Below, one piece after another: positions 37,411 through 46,311 of a stretch of 64,000 nt of DNA (positions are counted from its first letter, which is position 1; each line of letters starts with the position of its first letter). The stretch lies in the NCBI RefSeq assembly GCF_013694365.1, contig NZ_CP059275.1, positions 248,001 to 312,000 on the forward strand, written 5' to 3'. The notes under the pieces were generated by a model, which was not told the origin of the DNA, did not search any database, and was given only the letters and a program-made list of their open reading frames with translations. Made by a program: the position numbers and the translations under genes. This DNA is from Limosilactobacillus reuteri (GTDB lineage Bacteria; Bacillota; Bacilli; Lactobacillales; Lactobacillaceae).

Positions 37411-39831
37411 ATGAAAAAAGTATATATATTAAATAATGATAGGTTTTACGTTTCAGCAAAAGAAGTTGCAGATGACTATGTAGTTGCATCGAACGAAACG
37501 ATAGTTGCCCCCAACAGAAATACATATCCACCTTATAAATTTAATGGGTCAGAAGGGGTCGGGGTGAGTTATTTAGAATGGGCCAGAGCTAATAATATAA
37601 AAATTGGTAAGATGATCCCCCAAGTTGGTATAGAAGGTCCACAAGGTCCCAAGGGTGATGCTGGCCCACAAGGTCCTCAAGGTGAACGTGGTCCACAGGG
37701 TTCTGTAGGTCCTACTGGACCAATGGGACCCGCCGGTCCTAAGGGAGATACTGGTGCTACAGGAGCAACGGGCGCTAAAGGTAGTACGGGAGATAGAGGA
37801 CCTCAAGGAATACAAGGACCAAAAGGAGATAAGGGAGAAACAGGTTCTAATTTTTATTACTCTACATATGAAGCTTCTGCCAATCAGGATACATTGTATT
37901 GGACTGATTTACACCCAACAGCTAATCCCCCTCGAGTAGGAGAACACATTATTACTCCTTCTGGGAAGGTATATGAAATTACCAAAGTACATCCAGATAC
38001 AAGTCCTAAGACTTATGGAATTGGTGAACTTATTGCTAATATTCATGGTATAAAGGGTGATAAAGGAGATACTGGATTAACTGGTTCCCAAGGTCCTGCT
38101 GGTCCTAAAGGAGATATTGGTAATGTTGGCCCACAAGGCCCTAAAGGAGATAAAGGTGATACAGGTCCACAAGGACCTAAAGGGAATACAGGGGATCGAG
38201 GTCCACAAGGTGTAGCAGGAAAAGATGGTCATTCTGTTTGGTATAATAGAATGCACTATAGTCCTAACAAACAACTACAGTGGTTTACAGATTTGACTAA
38301 CGCAAGTGCTTCTAACCCACCTAAAGTTAATGATATTATGATTAATGCTGACGGTAATATTGCAATGATTACTAAGGTCAATATTACTAATGATGCAAGT
38401 GAAGGTGGAGGAACGTTTGACTATGGTCCTTGGATTGGTAACATCAAGGGTCCCACTGGCCCACAAGGACCAAAGGGTGACAAAGGGGATCGAGGTCCAC
38501 AAGGACCTAAAGGGAATACAGGGGATCGAGGTCCACAAGGAATACAAGGACCAAAAGGAGACCCAGGTCAGATTCCAGATGTATCAAACATTAATAAGGG
38601 CATTGCCGATAATAGAGCTGATATTTTAAGAATTAACCAAAAAATGAGTACTATGTTTGTTAATATTTTAGATTTTGGTGCGCAACCAGAAAATGTTAAT
38701 TTTGATAACGCTCCTGCTTTTAATAAAGCCATTCAGGCTCTTCCATCAGTTGGCGGAACAATATTTATTCCTAATGGAAATTACTTCCTTAAATCTACTG
38801 TCAATGTAGACCGTTCCTATGTTCATGTAATGGGATTAAATCATGGACTCCGAAGTGGTATTGATCCAGTTGATGGTTCTACGCAAGCAGGAGGTGGCGG
38901 AGCAAAAGTTACTGTTCAAAATCCAATCACTGCTTTTAAGCTTGAGAATACCCATAACAACAATAGACTTTCAGGTATTACTTTCAGTGGATTCGATCTT
39001 CGGGGAGATACTAACGCTGGAGTTGGTATTGACGGAGTATCTAATTCAGATAGAATCGTTATTGACAATATGACTATAAATAATGTTGGTATTGGAGTGA
39101 GATTACATGCCGCAGACGCTCCGAGAATTACCAATTCATGGATTGCGGAAACTCAATCAAGTATTCTTTTGACTGGGGCAAGTCAACAAGCAGAAATTAA
39201 AAACAATTCATTAGGTGCACAGCCAAAAGGAACTACAATTTATATGGAAAATCCAGACAGATTTAATATTTCTGGTAATAATATTTATCCAGATGGGGCT
39301 TCGGCTATTAGAATATTAAATCCAGTACATGGTTCTATTGTTGGTAATACAATCTCTGCATATTATAACGGCATGATTGAATTTTTACCCAATTCAGATG
39401 GAGCATTTGGTAATGGGAATGTTATTTCTAGCAACGTGATTGCGCTGGAGTCATGGCATGATAACCCTGACAGAAAAGATAACAAGTGGGGTATTGTTCA
39501 TATCGAAGCGTTCAATAATGTGATAATTGGAAATAACCTTCTCGCCAATGGTACCCCTCATAATACAACAGGAATTCTTATTATGAGGGGTGACTACAAT
39601 AGAATCGCCAACAATGTGATTACTATCCCAGATACAGTTTCCAAGGTAGTAATTAATGGTGCTGCGAATAACAACTGGGTAGTTTACAGCACAACAGGAA
39701 TTCTTATTATGAGGGGTGACTACAATAGAATCGCCAACAATGTGATTACTATCCCAGATACAGTTTCCAAGGTAGTAATTAATGGTGCTGCGAATAACAA
39801 CTGGGTAGTTTACAGCAAGTGCGTCATTTGA
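37411..39831 (+). CDS. Collagen-like phage adhesin with C-terminal pectate-lyase-type beta-helix
   Basis: An 806-residue fibre. A 70-residue N-terminal domain is followed by three collagen-like blocks (about 37630-37850, 38050-38230, 38440-38570), separated by two related 70-residue beta domains ([17 protein letters not shown] and [16 protein letters not shown]). Then comes a pectate-lyase-3-type right-handed beta-helix (from [20 protein letters not shown]) of the kind that binds or cuts polysaccharide. The last rungs are doubled by a perfect 126-bp tandem repeat (42 codons, in frame), and the frame then ends KCVI. The extra copy may be an assembly or joining artefact, so the natural protein may be about 764 residues. 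Confidence 0.68.
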   Translation: MKKVYILNNDRFYVSAKEVADDYVVASNETIVAPNRNTYPPYKFNGSEGVGVSYLEWARANNIKIGKMIPQVGIEGPQGPKGDAGPQGPQGERGPQGSVGPTGPMGPAGPKGDTGATGATGAKGSTGDRGPQGIQGPKGDKGETGSNFYYSTYEASANQDTLYWTDLHPTANPPRVGEHIITPSGKVYEITKVHPDTSPKTYGIGELIANIHGIKGDKGDTGLTGSQGPAGPKGDIGNVGPQGPKGDKGDTGPQGPKGNTGDRGPQGVAGKDGHSVWYNRMHYSPNKQLQWFTDLTNASASNPPKVNDIMINADGNIAMITKVNITNDASEGGGTFDYGPWIGNIKGPTGPQGPKGDKGDRGPQGPKGNTGDRGPQGIQGPKGDPGQIPDVSNINKGIADNRADILRINQKMSTMFVNILDFGAQPENVNFDNAPAFNKAIQALPSVGGTIFIPNGNYFLKSTVNVDRSYVHVMGLNHGLRSGIDPVDGSTQAGGGGAKVTVQNPITAFKLENTHNNNRLSGITFSGFDLRGDTNAGVGIDGVSNSDRIVIDNMTINNVGIGVRLHAADAPRITNSWIAETQSSILLTGASQQAEIKNNSLGAQPKGTTIYMENPDRFNISGNNIYPDGASAIRILNPVHGSIVGNTISAYYNGMIEFLPNSDGAFGNGNVISSNVIALESWHDNPDRKDNKWGIVHIEAFNNVIIGNNLLANGTPHNTTGILIMRGDYNRIANNVITIPDTVSKVVINGAANNNWVVYSTTGILIMRGDYNRIANNVITIPDTVSKVVINGAANNNWVVYSKCVI
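39565..39816 (+). repeat. Perfect 126-bp tandem duplication at the end of the phage adhesin gene
   Basis: Copies at 39565-39690 and 39691-39816 are identical base for base. Each encodes 42 residues beginning TTGILIM and ending NNWVVYS. The length keeps the frame. Perfect identity means either a very recent duplication or two overlapping sequence ends joined together. 126 is one less than 127, a common k-mer size in short-read assembly. Confidence 0.9.
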
Positions 39832-39866
39832 CGGACATCCTTTCATATAGGTTTGGTTCACTTAAT

Positions 39867-40778
39867 ATGATACCTGATGTCACGCCGAATGGCGTTTTTT
39901 ATTTACCACCAACTGGGTGGCTAACTTCATTCTATAATCCACCATTGTTATCAGCCATCGTAATCGGGGCACCTTATGGAAGCACAAAAGAACAGGCAGC
40001 AGCAATTTATGCAAATACGTTTGCTCAATTAGGTTTTGTTACCCTTGCATTTGATCAAGTATACATGGGTGAATCAGCTGGCGAACCTCGTCATGTTGCT
40101 TCTCCAGACTTATATGCGGAATCTTTTAGTGCCGCAGTTGATTATCCAGGTACAAAAGCAAAGCATGTCAATCGCGAACAAATAAGTGTTATCGGTATCA
40201 GTGGAGGGGCAGGCTTTGCTCTTAGCGCTGCGGCTGTTGATATACGAATTAAATCTGTTGTAACAATTTCAATGTATGATATGACAGATATTCGTGAGAT
40301 GGCTAATCTTGCTCCTGAACAATTATTCCAGCTTAAAGATCAATTATCAAAGCAACGGTGGGACGATTTTGAAAATGGGCAGCCTGACTATCATCCTTCC
40401 TTCCCAGAAGAACCATATGATAGTATTGACGATTTACCAAATCATGATGAGTTAACAAATGAGTGGCTTCGTTTTTACGCTCTTAAACGTGGCTTCCATC
40501 CAAATACACGTGGAACTGCAACAACCACTTCTAATTTAGCAATGCTTGAATTTTCTGCGTTAGACTATATTAAAGAAATTTCACCACGACCAATCCTATT
40601 TATTTATGGAGACAATGCTCACTCCCGTTCTTATTCCGAGAGAGCTTATTACCTTGCTAACCAACCAAAGCAAAGATTGATCGTAAAAAACTGCGAACAT
40701 ATTGATTTTTATGATAATATGGAAAAAATTCCAGTAGATCAAATTGCAAAGTTTATAAAAGACAGTTTCAACGCATAA
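39867..40778 (+). CDS. Alpha/beta hydrolase, probably lacking its native N-terminus
   Basis: The hydrolase fold is clear from about nt 39950 (AIVIGAPYGSTKEQ) to the stop. The nucleophile Ser lies in GISGG (about nt 40200), an acid Asp in YGDNAHS and a His in CEHIDFYD. The family includes YcjY/X-prolyl-peptidase-like esterases. The first 28 or so residues from this ATG do not look like the usual strand-turn start and include a terminator hairpin. A GTG at 39819 in the same frame overlaps the phage gene. This fits a gene cut at its 5' end by the prophage or other rearrangement. It may be an inactive remnant. Confidence 0.55.
   Translation: MIPDVTPNGVFYLPPTGWLTSFYNPPLLSAIVIGAPYGSTKEQAAAIYANTFAQLGFVTLAFDQVYMGESAGEPRHVASPDLYAESFSAAVDYPGTKAKHVNREQISVIGISGGAGFALSAAAVDIRIKSVVTISMYDMTDIREMANLAPEQLFQLKDQLSKQRWDDFENGQPDYHPSFPEEPYDSIDDLPNHDELTNEWLRFYALKRGFHPNTRGTATTTSNLAMLEFSALDYIKEISPRPILFIYGDNAHSRSYSERAYYLANQPKQRLIVKNCEHIDFYDNMEKIPVDQIAKFIKDSFNA
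39881..39900 (+). terminator. Rho-independent terminator after the last phage gene
   Basis: Stem ACGCC (39882-39886), loop GAAT, stem GGCGT (39891-39895) and a run of six T. It lies about 50 bases after the adhesin stop and inside the unaligned start of the hydrolase frame. This is one of very few intergenic elements kept in the window. Confidence 0.6.
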
Positions 40779-40819
40779 ATAACGCCGTTTGTAAAATTAA
40801 GTTAGAAAAATAGAAAAGC

Positions 40820-40873
40820 CATTTGTGGTAGACTTTTGAATACCCCTAAACAAAAGAAAGGAAACCACAAATG
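40820..40873 (+). promoter_or_regulatory. Inverted repeat covering the IS30 transposase start codon
   Basis: CATTTGTGGT (40820-40829) pairs perfectly with ACCACAAATG (40864-40873), whose last three bases are the transposase ATG. The 34-base loop contains the purine-rich site AAAGAAAGGAA. Transcripts entering from outside could fold and hide the start, a known way for insertion sequences to limit expression by read-through. Confidence 0.5.
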
Positions 40874-41742
40874 ACTTACACCCATCTTACCACAAACGAG
40901 CTGACAATCATCGCCCATTCTTTCGTGCAAAAGCTTAAAGCGTACCGAGTGGCCCAAATGATCAACCGTTGTGCCGAAACCGTACTCAGTTGTCACTGGC
41001 TGAACTCACTTATATCAACGACAAAATTGCCCAGGGGTGGACGCCTGATACCATTATTGGGCGCGCTGAGCGCCCAATTAGTTGTAACCTGCGAACTCTT
41101 TACCGGATGTTTGAACGTGGCCAGTTCGGCTTCGATGTCCGTTCCTTGCCGATGCGAGGTAAGCGGCACTCGAATGGCTATGTCGAGCGCAGCGGGAAGG
41201 CTGGCCAATTGGGGCAAAGTATTCACGAGCGTGCCAAGGACTTTCCGCACTATGCCACTGAATTTGGGCACCTTGAAGCTGATACCGTCCAAGGCAAAAA
41301 GCACCAAGGGGCGGTAATGACCCTGACCAAACGCCAATCGAAGGTCGAAATTGTACTCAATGTGCACGAAAAGACGGCTGATGCGATTAACCAACACTTA
41401 AGTCAGTGGCTTCGGAAATTCCCGCGGCACTTCTTCAAATCGATTACCTTTGACAACGGAAAAGAATTCGCCGGCTGGCGCGAGATTGCCAATCAATTTG
41501 ACCTTCACACTTACTTTGCCGAGGTTGGTGCTCCCAATCAATGAGGGCTGAACGAAAACAACAACGGTCTTTTAGGTCGGGATGGCTTAACGAAACAGCT
41601 AGATTTCCGCAATCTTCCTGATGAATTGGTAACCCAACTGATGAGTAAGCGAAATAACCTGCTCCGTAAATCACTAGGCTATCGAACTCCATATGAAGTA
41701 TTTATGTCTTACGTCACTGATGAGCAACTATTTTCTTTCTAA
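40871..41742 (+). pseudogene. IS30-family transposase, frameshifted and with internal stop
   Basis: Translation begins MTYTHLTTNELTIIAHSFVQ with a helix-turn-helix, then jumps frame near 40970-40990. There the sequence between two similar stretches (around TGTGCCGAAACCGT) seems to have been lost, leaving the rest in the next frame (TQLSLAELTYINDKIAQGW). That frame holds the DDE parts HLEADTVQG and FDNGKEFAGW, then stops at TGA (41542-41544), where related proteins have an Arg codon. It continues ENNNGLLGRDGLTKQ to TAA at 41740-41742. With both lesions it cannot make active transposase. Confidence 0.82.
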
Positions 41743-41762
41743 CTTAAATTGACATTTCGGGT

Positions 41763-42209
41763 ATGACTTACACCCATCTTACCACAAACGAGCTGACAAT
41801 CATCGCCCATTCTTTCGTGCAAAAGCTTAAAGCGTACCGAGTGGCCCAAATGATCAACCGTTGTGCCGAAACCGTACTCAGTTGTCACTGGCTGAACTCA
41901 CTTATATCAACGACAAAATTGCCCAGGGGTGGACGCCTGATACCATTATTGGGCGCGCTGAGCGCCCAATTAGTTGTAACCTGCGAACTCTTTACCGGAT
42001 GTTTGAACGTGGCCAGTTCGGCTTCGATGTCCGTTCCTTGCCGATGCGAGGTAAGCGGCACTCGAATGGCTATGTCGAGCGCAGCGGGAAGGCTGGCCAA
42101 TTGGGGCAAAGTATTCACGAGCGTGCCAAGGACTTTCCGCACTATGCCACTGAATTTGGGCACCTTGAAGCTGATACCGTCCAAGGCAAAAAGCACCAAG
42201 GGGCGGTAA
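41763..42209 (+). pseudogene. Exact second copy of the first reading frame of the broken IS30 transposase
   Basis: These 447 bases are identical to 40871-41317. The copy starts at the ATG and ends at the TAA of the frameshifted reading frame, and is followed with no gap by tRNA-Pro. It lacks the left inverted repeat and the upstream hairpin. A biological duplication would not respect the limits of an accidental reading frame, so this is best seen as an annotated CDS pasted in again. Confidence 0.8.
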
Positions 42210-42283
42210 CGGAATTTAGCTCAGCTTGGTAGAGCGCTGCGTTCGGGACGCAGAGGTCGCAAGTTCAAATCTTGTAATTCCGA
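42210..42283 (+). tRNA. tRNA-Pro (CGG)
   Basis: A complete cloverleaf: acceptor stem CGGAATT/AATTCCG, anticodon stem CTGCG/CGCAG with loop TTCGGGA (anticodon CGG), and T-arm AAGTTCAAATCTT. No encoded CCA. It abuts the preceding stop codon and the next tRNA with no spacer. Confidence 0.9.
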
Positions 42284-42357
42284 GCACCCATAGCGCAATT
42301 GGATAGAGTGTCTGACTACGAATCAGAAGGTTGAAGGTTCGACTCCTTCTGGGTGCA
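42284..42357 (+). tRNA. tRNA-Arg (ACG)
   Basis: Acceptor stem GCACCCA/TGGGTGC. Anticodon stem TCTGA/TCAGA with loop CTACGAA (anticodon ACG, read as ICG after deamination by TadA). T-arm contains GGTTCGACTCC. Three bases, CTA, separate it from the next tRNA and may belong to the annotated 3' end. Confidence 0.92.
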
Positions 42358-42360
42358 CTA

Positions 42361-42432
42361 GCGGAAGTAGTTCAGTGGTAGAACATCACCTTGCCATGGT
42401 GGGGGTCGCGGGTTCGAATCCCGTCTTCCGCT
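42361..42432 (+). tRNA. tRNA-Gly (GCC)
   Basis: Acceptor stem GCGGAAG/CTTCCGC. Anticodon stem TCACC/GGTGG with loop TTGCCAT (anticodon GCC). T-arm GGGTTCGAATCCC. No encoded CCA. Confidence 0.93.
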
Positions 42433-42515
42433 GCGGATGTGGCGGAATTGGCAGACGCGCAAGATTTAGGATCTTGTATCATTTTGATGTAAGGGTTCAA
42501 GTCCCTTCATCCGCA
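42433..42515 (+). tRNA. tRNA-Leu (TAG)
   Basis: A class II tRNA with acceptor stem GCGGATG/CATCCGC. Anticodon stem CAAGA/TCTTG with loop TTTAGGA (anticodon TAG), a long variable arm (TATCATTTTGATGTA), and T-arm GGGTTCAAGTCCC. Confidence 0.93.
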
Positions 42516-42588
42516 GGAGGATTAGCTCAGTTGGGAGAGCATCTGCCTTACAAGCAGGGGGTCACAGGTTCGAGCCCTGTATCCTCCA
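42516..42588 (+). tRNA. tRNA-Val (TAC)
   Basis: Acceptor stem GGAGGAT/ATCCTCC. Anticodon loop CTTACAA (anticodon TAC). T-arm CAGGTTCGAGCCCTG. It ends directly at the ATG of the deoxynucleoside kinase gene. In related lactobacilli the Val tRNA usually comes first in this cluster, not last. Confidence 0.93.
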
Positions 42589-43230
42589 ATGATTGCTATA
42601 GCTGGGACAATCGGTGCAGGAAAGACCAGTTTGACAAAGCTGTTGGCAGACCATCTTAATAGCCAGGCCTTCTATGAATCTGTTGATGACAATAAAATTT
42701 TGCCGCTTTTTTATAAAGATCCTAAAAAATATGGTTTCTTATTACAGATTTACTTTTTAAACAAGCGGCTTGATGAGATTAAAGATTCATACTCAAATGA
42801 TTTAAATGTTTTGGACCGTTCAATTTTTGAAGATGCCTTATTATTCAAGTTAAACGCAGATATGGGTCGAGCTACGGAAACGGAGTCAAATATTTATTCT
42901 TCATTATTAAGTAACATGATGGAAGAATTACCAGAGCAACCACACCAAAAAGCCCCCAACCTTTTAATTACAATTAGGGTTTCGTTTGAGACAATGCTTG
43001 AACGGATTAAGAAACGGGGACGTTCATTTGAACAAATTGCTAATGATTCTTCATTATATTCATATTATAAAAACTTAAACGAACGTTATGTTCAATGGTA
43101 TGAGGATTATAATGAAAGTCCTAAGATGGTTATTGATGGTGATAAATATGATTTTGTTGAAGATCCGGCTGCTGCTAAGAAGGTCTTAGCCATGATTGAT
43201 GAAAAATTAATTGAATTAAATCTTAAATAG
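42589..43230 (+). CDS. Deoxynucleoside kinase (dAK/dGK-type)
   Basis: A 213-residue salvage kinase that phosphorylates deoxynucleosides with ATP. The Walker A loop is GTIGAGKTS at residues 6-14, the conserved substrate-site DRS comes in LDRSIFEDALL (about residue 80), and the lid region carries the arginines of RIKKRGRSFEQ. Lactobacilli encode paired dAdo/dGuo and dAdo/dCyd kinases of this size. Which base is preferred cannot be read here. The protein starts at the first ATG after tRNA-Val and already opens with the first beta strand, as in the family. Confidence 0.85.
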   Translation: MIAIAGTIGAGKTSLTKLLADHLNSQAFYESVDDNKILPLFYKDPKKYGFLLQIYFLNKRLDEIKDSYSNDLNVLDRSIFEDALLFKLNADMGRATETESNIYSSLLSNMMEELPEQPHQKAPNLLITIRVSFETMLERIKKRGRSFEQIANDSSLYSYYKNLNERYVQWYEDYNESPKMVIDGDKYDFVEDPAAAKKVLAMIDEKLIELNLK

Positions 43231-44706
43231 ATGGTAGATGAATCTAAGTCGACGGGTCATATGGAACGGACATTACAGACACGTCACTTGTCCATGATTG
43301 CTCTTGGTGGAACAATCGGTACGGGACTTTTTATTGCCAGTGGATCCGCTATTTCAACTGCGGGACCTGGCGGAGCGTTAGTTGCATATGGAATTATGGG
43401 AATTATGGTTTATTTCCTAATGACGAGTCTAGGGGAAATGGCAACATATATGCCATTAACTGGGTCATTTTCAGCTTATTCAACAAAATTTGTTGATCCT
43501 GCACTAGGTTTTGCTCTTGGTTGGAATTATTGGTTTAACTGGGCGATTACAATCCCCGTAGATGTTACAACTGCGGGAATTGTAATGAATTATTGGCTTC
43601 CTAATGTTCCAGGCTGGATTTTTAGTGTAACAGTGATGGCATTAATTTTCTTAATCAATTATTTATCAGTACGATCTTATGGTGAAACTGAATTTTGGCT
43701 TGCTTTAATCAAAGTTGTCACAGTTATCGTATTTTTAATTGTCGGTGTTGCAATTATTTTTGGAATTATGGGTGGTAAGCCAGTTGGATTAAGCAACTTC
43801 CACTATAAGCAGGCACCGTTTGTTGGAGGTGTGCCAGCAATTATTAGTGTTTTCTTGGTTGCTGGGTTCTCATTCCAAGGAACAGAATTAGTTGGAATTA
43901 CTGCTGGTGAAGCTGCTACACCAGAAAAGTCTGTCTCAAAGGCAATCCATTCAACTTTCTGGCGAATTTTACTTTTTTATATTTTTGCTATTTTTGTTAT
44001 TGCCTGCATCCTTCCTTACACAGATAAGAACTTATTGAATCAAGACGTTTCAAATATTACAATGAGTCCATTTACGATTGTGTTTAAGCGGGCAGGATTA
44101 GCATTTGCGGCTAGTGCAATGAATGCGGTTATCTTAACTGCCGTCATTTCTGCTGCTAACTCTGGTTTATATGCTTCAACCCGGATGCTTTATTCACAAG
44201 CGCGTGAAGGATATGCATGGCGGATTTTTGGTTATGTAAACCGGCATGGTATTCCGATTTATGCTTTGCTGGGAACGATGGTTGTTTCATTAGCAGCCTA
44301 TGCAACCCAATTCATTGGTCCCGAAGCTTATAACTACTTAATTGGTGCATCTGGATTGTGTGGATTTATTGCATGGTTAGGAATTGCAATTTCCCACTAC
44401 CGCTTTAGGAAGGCATTTCTTAAGCAAGGCCATACACTGTCTGAATTGAAGTATCATGCAACAGGGTTCCCATTTGGCCCAGTATTCGCGCTTACTCTAT
44501 GTATTGTCGTTATTTGTGGTCAAAACATTGATGCTTTTGTAAAAATGGACTGGCAAAACATTTTAATTACTTACATGGGAATTCCATTATTCTTAATTCT
44601 TTTCTTCTACTACAAGATTCGTTACAAGACGCACTTGATTCCGCTTGATAAGGTTGATTTATCAAGGCGAACAAAGGGTGAATCGTACGAACCGGAAGAT
44701 GATTAA
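43231..44706 (+). CDS. lysP: Amino acid permease, lysine-specific LysP type
   Basis: A 491-residue APC-superfamily transporter with 12 predicted membrane helices. The signature TM1 reads HLSMIALGGTIGTGLF, followed by SAISTAGPGGALVAYGI and the loop SLGEMATYMP. Close likeness to LysP through the first 200 residues (ALGWNYWFNWAITIPVD, SVRSYGETEFW) supports lysine uptake driven by protons. The length is typical. The short soluble C-terminus ends in acidic residues. Confidence 0.75.
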   Translation: MVDESKSTGHMERTLQTRHLSMIALGGTIGTGLFIASGSAISTAGPGGALVAYGIMGIMVYFLMTSLGEMATYMPLTGSFSAYSTKFVDPALGFALGWNYWFNWAITIPVDVTTAGIVMNYWLPNVPGWIFSVTVMALIFLINYLSVRSYGETEFWLALIKVVTVIVFLIVGVAIIFGIMGGKPVGLSNFHYKQAPFVGGVPAIISVFLVAGFSFQGTELVGITAGEAATPEKSVSKAIHSTFWRILLFYIFAIFVIACILPYTDKNLLNQDVSNITMSPFTIVFKRAGLAFAASAMNAVILTAVISAANSGLYASTRMLYSQAREGYAWRIFGYVNRHGIPIYALLGTMVVSLAAYATQFIGPEAYNYLIGASGLCGFIAWLGIAISHYRFRKAFLKQGHTLSELKYHATGFPFGPVFALTLCIVVICGQNIDAFVKMDWQNILITYMGIPLFLILFFYYKIRYKTHLIPLDKVDLSRRTKGESYEPEDD

Positions 44707-45162
44707 ATGAGTGAAATTATAATTGAATCAGCAAAAACTAATAACAATTTAGGAGCAATAGTTAAATTGTTGGATAATGAAAACTTAACACAAGCAGTGG
44801 GACTGCTTTTACCACTTCAAAGAGAAAAACGTGTGCAAGCTATTAAGATGTTTGTTCGCCAGAATCATGTAATGGTAGTGAAACTAAATGAAGATGTAGT
44901 GGGGATGATTGTATTAAGTGCTTGGTATGGGGATGAAGGAAAAAGAATTGCTCATCATTATGAATTAGGTTATCTTTTGCAGCAAAACCAATGGAATAAA
45001 GGCATAATGACAACTGCACTTCAAAAATTTATTTCTATTTTGCCATCTAAAATTACGATTCATGCGGAGTGCAAACAAAGCAATTATCGTTCTCAGCGAG
45101 TACTTGTTAAATGTGGTTTTACTTATGACAAGGATGACTTATGGCAATGCATTATTAAATAA
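44707..45162 (+). CDS. GNAT-family N-acetyltransferase
   Basis: A 151-residue protein with the GNAT layout: a beta strand with MVVKLNEDVVGMIVLSAW, a central strand YELGYLLQQNQWNKGIMT in which the Gln-Asn-x-x-Gly segment replaces the classical R/Q-x-x-G-x-G/A acetyl-CoA loop, and a final CKQSNYRSQRVLVKCGF typical of RimJ/RimL-like enzymes. The substrate is unknown. Replacement of the second Gly in the loop may reduce activity. Confidence 0.7.
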   Translation: MSEIIIESAKTNNNLGAIVKLLDNENLTQAVGLLLPLQREKRVQAIKMFVRQNHVMVVKLNEDVVGMIVLSAWYGDEGKRIAHHYELGYLLQQNQWNKGIMTTALQKFISILPSKITIHAECKQSNYRSQRVLVKCGFTYDKDDLWQCIIK

Positions 45163-45837
45163 ATGTTTATTGAACGTGATGATCATCGGTGGTGGCGCTT
45201 TGCCTTAAGCGGTGGTTTCTTTATCGCATTGATGCTATTAATTATGTTTAATTCGTCAGTGCTAACAATGATTGATGCTGTTCTGCAGTCGTTATTTACT
45301 AGTCAGCGCCTGGAAGGAATTGGTTGGTTCCGTGCTTTGATGAGCTTACTTTCATTTTTAGTTAAACCGGTCTTAGATTTAGTATGGGTATTTATTATTG
45401 CAGGTGTTTTATGGTTGAAGGGCTATCGCATCCCGGCTTTATGGTCATTAGGAACGATTTTTGGTGGTGATGTGCTTGGAACAATTATTAAACACATCGT
45501 TAAGCGGGTCCGTCCTGCACAACACTTGGCAGCAGATGATGGCTATAGTTTCCCTAGTGGTCACACTTTAGGATTCTTCTTGGTAGTAGCAATTTTATTC
45601 TTAATTGTAATTCCGCTTATTCAAAAAGCATCTGTCCGCACAATTTTGCAAATTTTATTAATATTTGCAGTCTTCTTTTTGGCGGTATCGCGGGTATATC
45701 TTTATGCTCACTGGCCTTTTGATACTATTGGTGCAATGTTATTAGCTTATGCATGGTTACAAGTAGCTGAATGGCTCTATGTCGCTTGGGCACCACGATT
45801 GCAACGGATTCCGTTCTTCCGTAGTATTGAAATTTAA
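45163..45837 (+). CDS. PAP2-family membrane phosphatase
   Basis: A 224-residue membrane protein with about six helices and the three acid-phosphatase motifs: KHIVKRVRP (about residues 110-118), PSGHT (about 130), and SRVYLYAHWPFD (about 175-186, with catalytic His and Asp). Such enzymes dephosphorylate phosphatidylglycerol phosphate or undecaprenyl pyrophosphate on the outer face of the membrane. The exact lipid is not clear from sequence. Confidence 0.82.
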   Translation: MFIERDDHRWWRFALSGGFFIALMLLIMFNSSVLTMIDAVLQSLFTSQRLEGIGWFRALMSLLSFLVKPVLDLVWVFIIAGVLWLKGYRIPALWSLGTIFGGDVLGTIIKHIVKRVRPAQHLAADDGYSFPSGHTLGFFLVVAILFLIVIPLIQKASVRTILQILLIFAVFFLAVSRVYLYAHWPFDTIGAMLLAYAWLQVAEWLYVAWAPRLQRIPFFRSIEI

Positions 45838-46311
45838 ATGAATTGGGGTAACCTATTATTACAATTTTTCTTATGCTATGTTTCGACAGTTTGTTTTGGT
45901 ATCCTCTTAAATATTCCTAAACGTGCCTATCATACTGCGGGGATGATTGGTGGAGGCGTATGGGTAGTCTACTGGATAATGTATTATTGCAGTGGCATTG
46001 GCCTTGCGTTTAGTAATTTAGTTGCTGCAATCTTAATTTCGGTATTAAGCCAGGCAGCAGCTCGTCGAAAACGAATGCCAATTATTGTTTTTAATGTGCC
46101 CGCGCTAGTTCCATTTGTGCCTGGAGGACAGGCTTATAAAATGGTTCGTAATTTTGCTATTGGTAATTACCATCTTGTTAATGTTTATTTCTACCAGGTA
46201 GTTGTCATTGTTGGTGCAATTACGCTTGGCTTTGGTTTGGGAGAGCTTTTAAATCGTGTTTTGAACTATCTTCATAAATATTTAATCAAAAAGTCACGAT
46301 GGAATTTTTGA
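45838..46311 (+). CDS. Threonine/serine exporter, C-terminal-half subunit (ThrE_2/DUF3815)
   Basis: A 157-residue membrane protein with about five helices. The motif VPALVPFVPGGQAYKMVRNF (about 86-105) is the hallmark of the ThrE_2 family. It pairs with the ThrE-type protein encoded next to give a ten-helix exporter. Usually the larger subunit is first and this one second. The reversed order here suggests both genes were on the opposite strand in the source genome. Confidence 0.75.
   Translation: MNWGNLLLQFFLCYVSTVCFGILLNIPKRAYHTAGMIGGGVWVVYWIMYYCSGIGLAFSNLVAAILISVLSQAAARRKRMPIIVFNVPALVPFVPGGQAYKMVRNFAIGNYHLVNVYFYQVVVIVGAITLGFGLGELLNRVLNYLHKYLIKKSRWNF

Larger units (their letters stand above)
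40782..41762 (+). mobile_element. Degenerate IS30-family insertion sequence
   Basis: About 981 bp bounded by imperfect 27-bp inverted repeats (40782-40808 and 41736-41762). The inner halves match best around TTAAGTTAGAAA. It contains one transposase gene that is broken twice. The left end lies four bases after the hydrolase stop. The right end coincides exactly with the start of the copied reading frame at 41763. Confidence 0.75.

Noticed and set aside
35100..38600. Repetitive DNA in the collagen-like genes taken as a CRISPR array
   Set aside because: Repeats are in frame, irregular in spacing and encode Gly-X-Y; no constant repeat with unique spacers and no cas genes are present.
1..39831. 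Gapless stop-start junctions as translational coupling
   Set aside because: Coupled genes share bases (ATGA, TAATG) or vary by a few bases; here the gap is exactly zero at unrelated genes and tRNAs too.
39832..42300. Prophage attachment site in the tRNA cluster
   Set aside because: I could not find a tRNA 3'-end repeat near the prophage end, and the joined nature of the sequence makes such a search unreliable.
42375..42659. 94-residue frame across the tRNA cluster
   Set aside because: It runs through three well-formed tRNAs and into the kinase gene in another frame.
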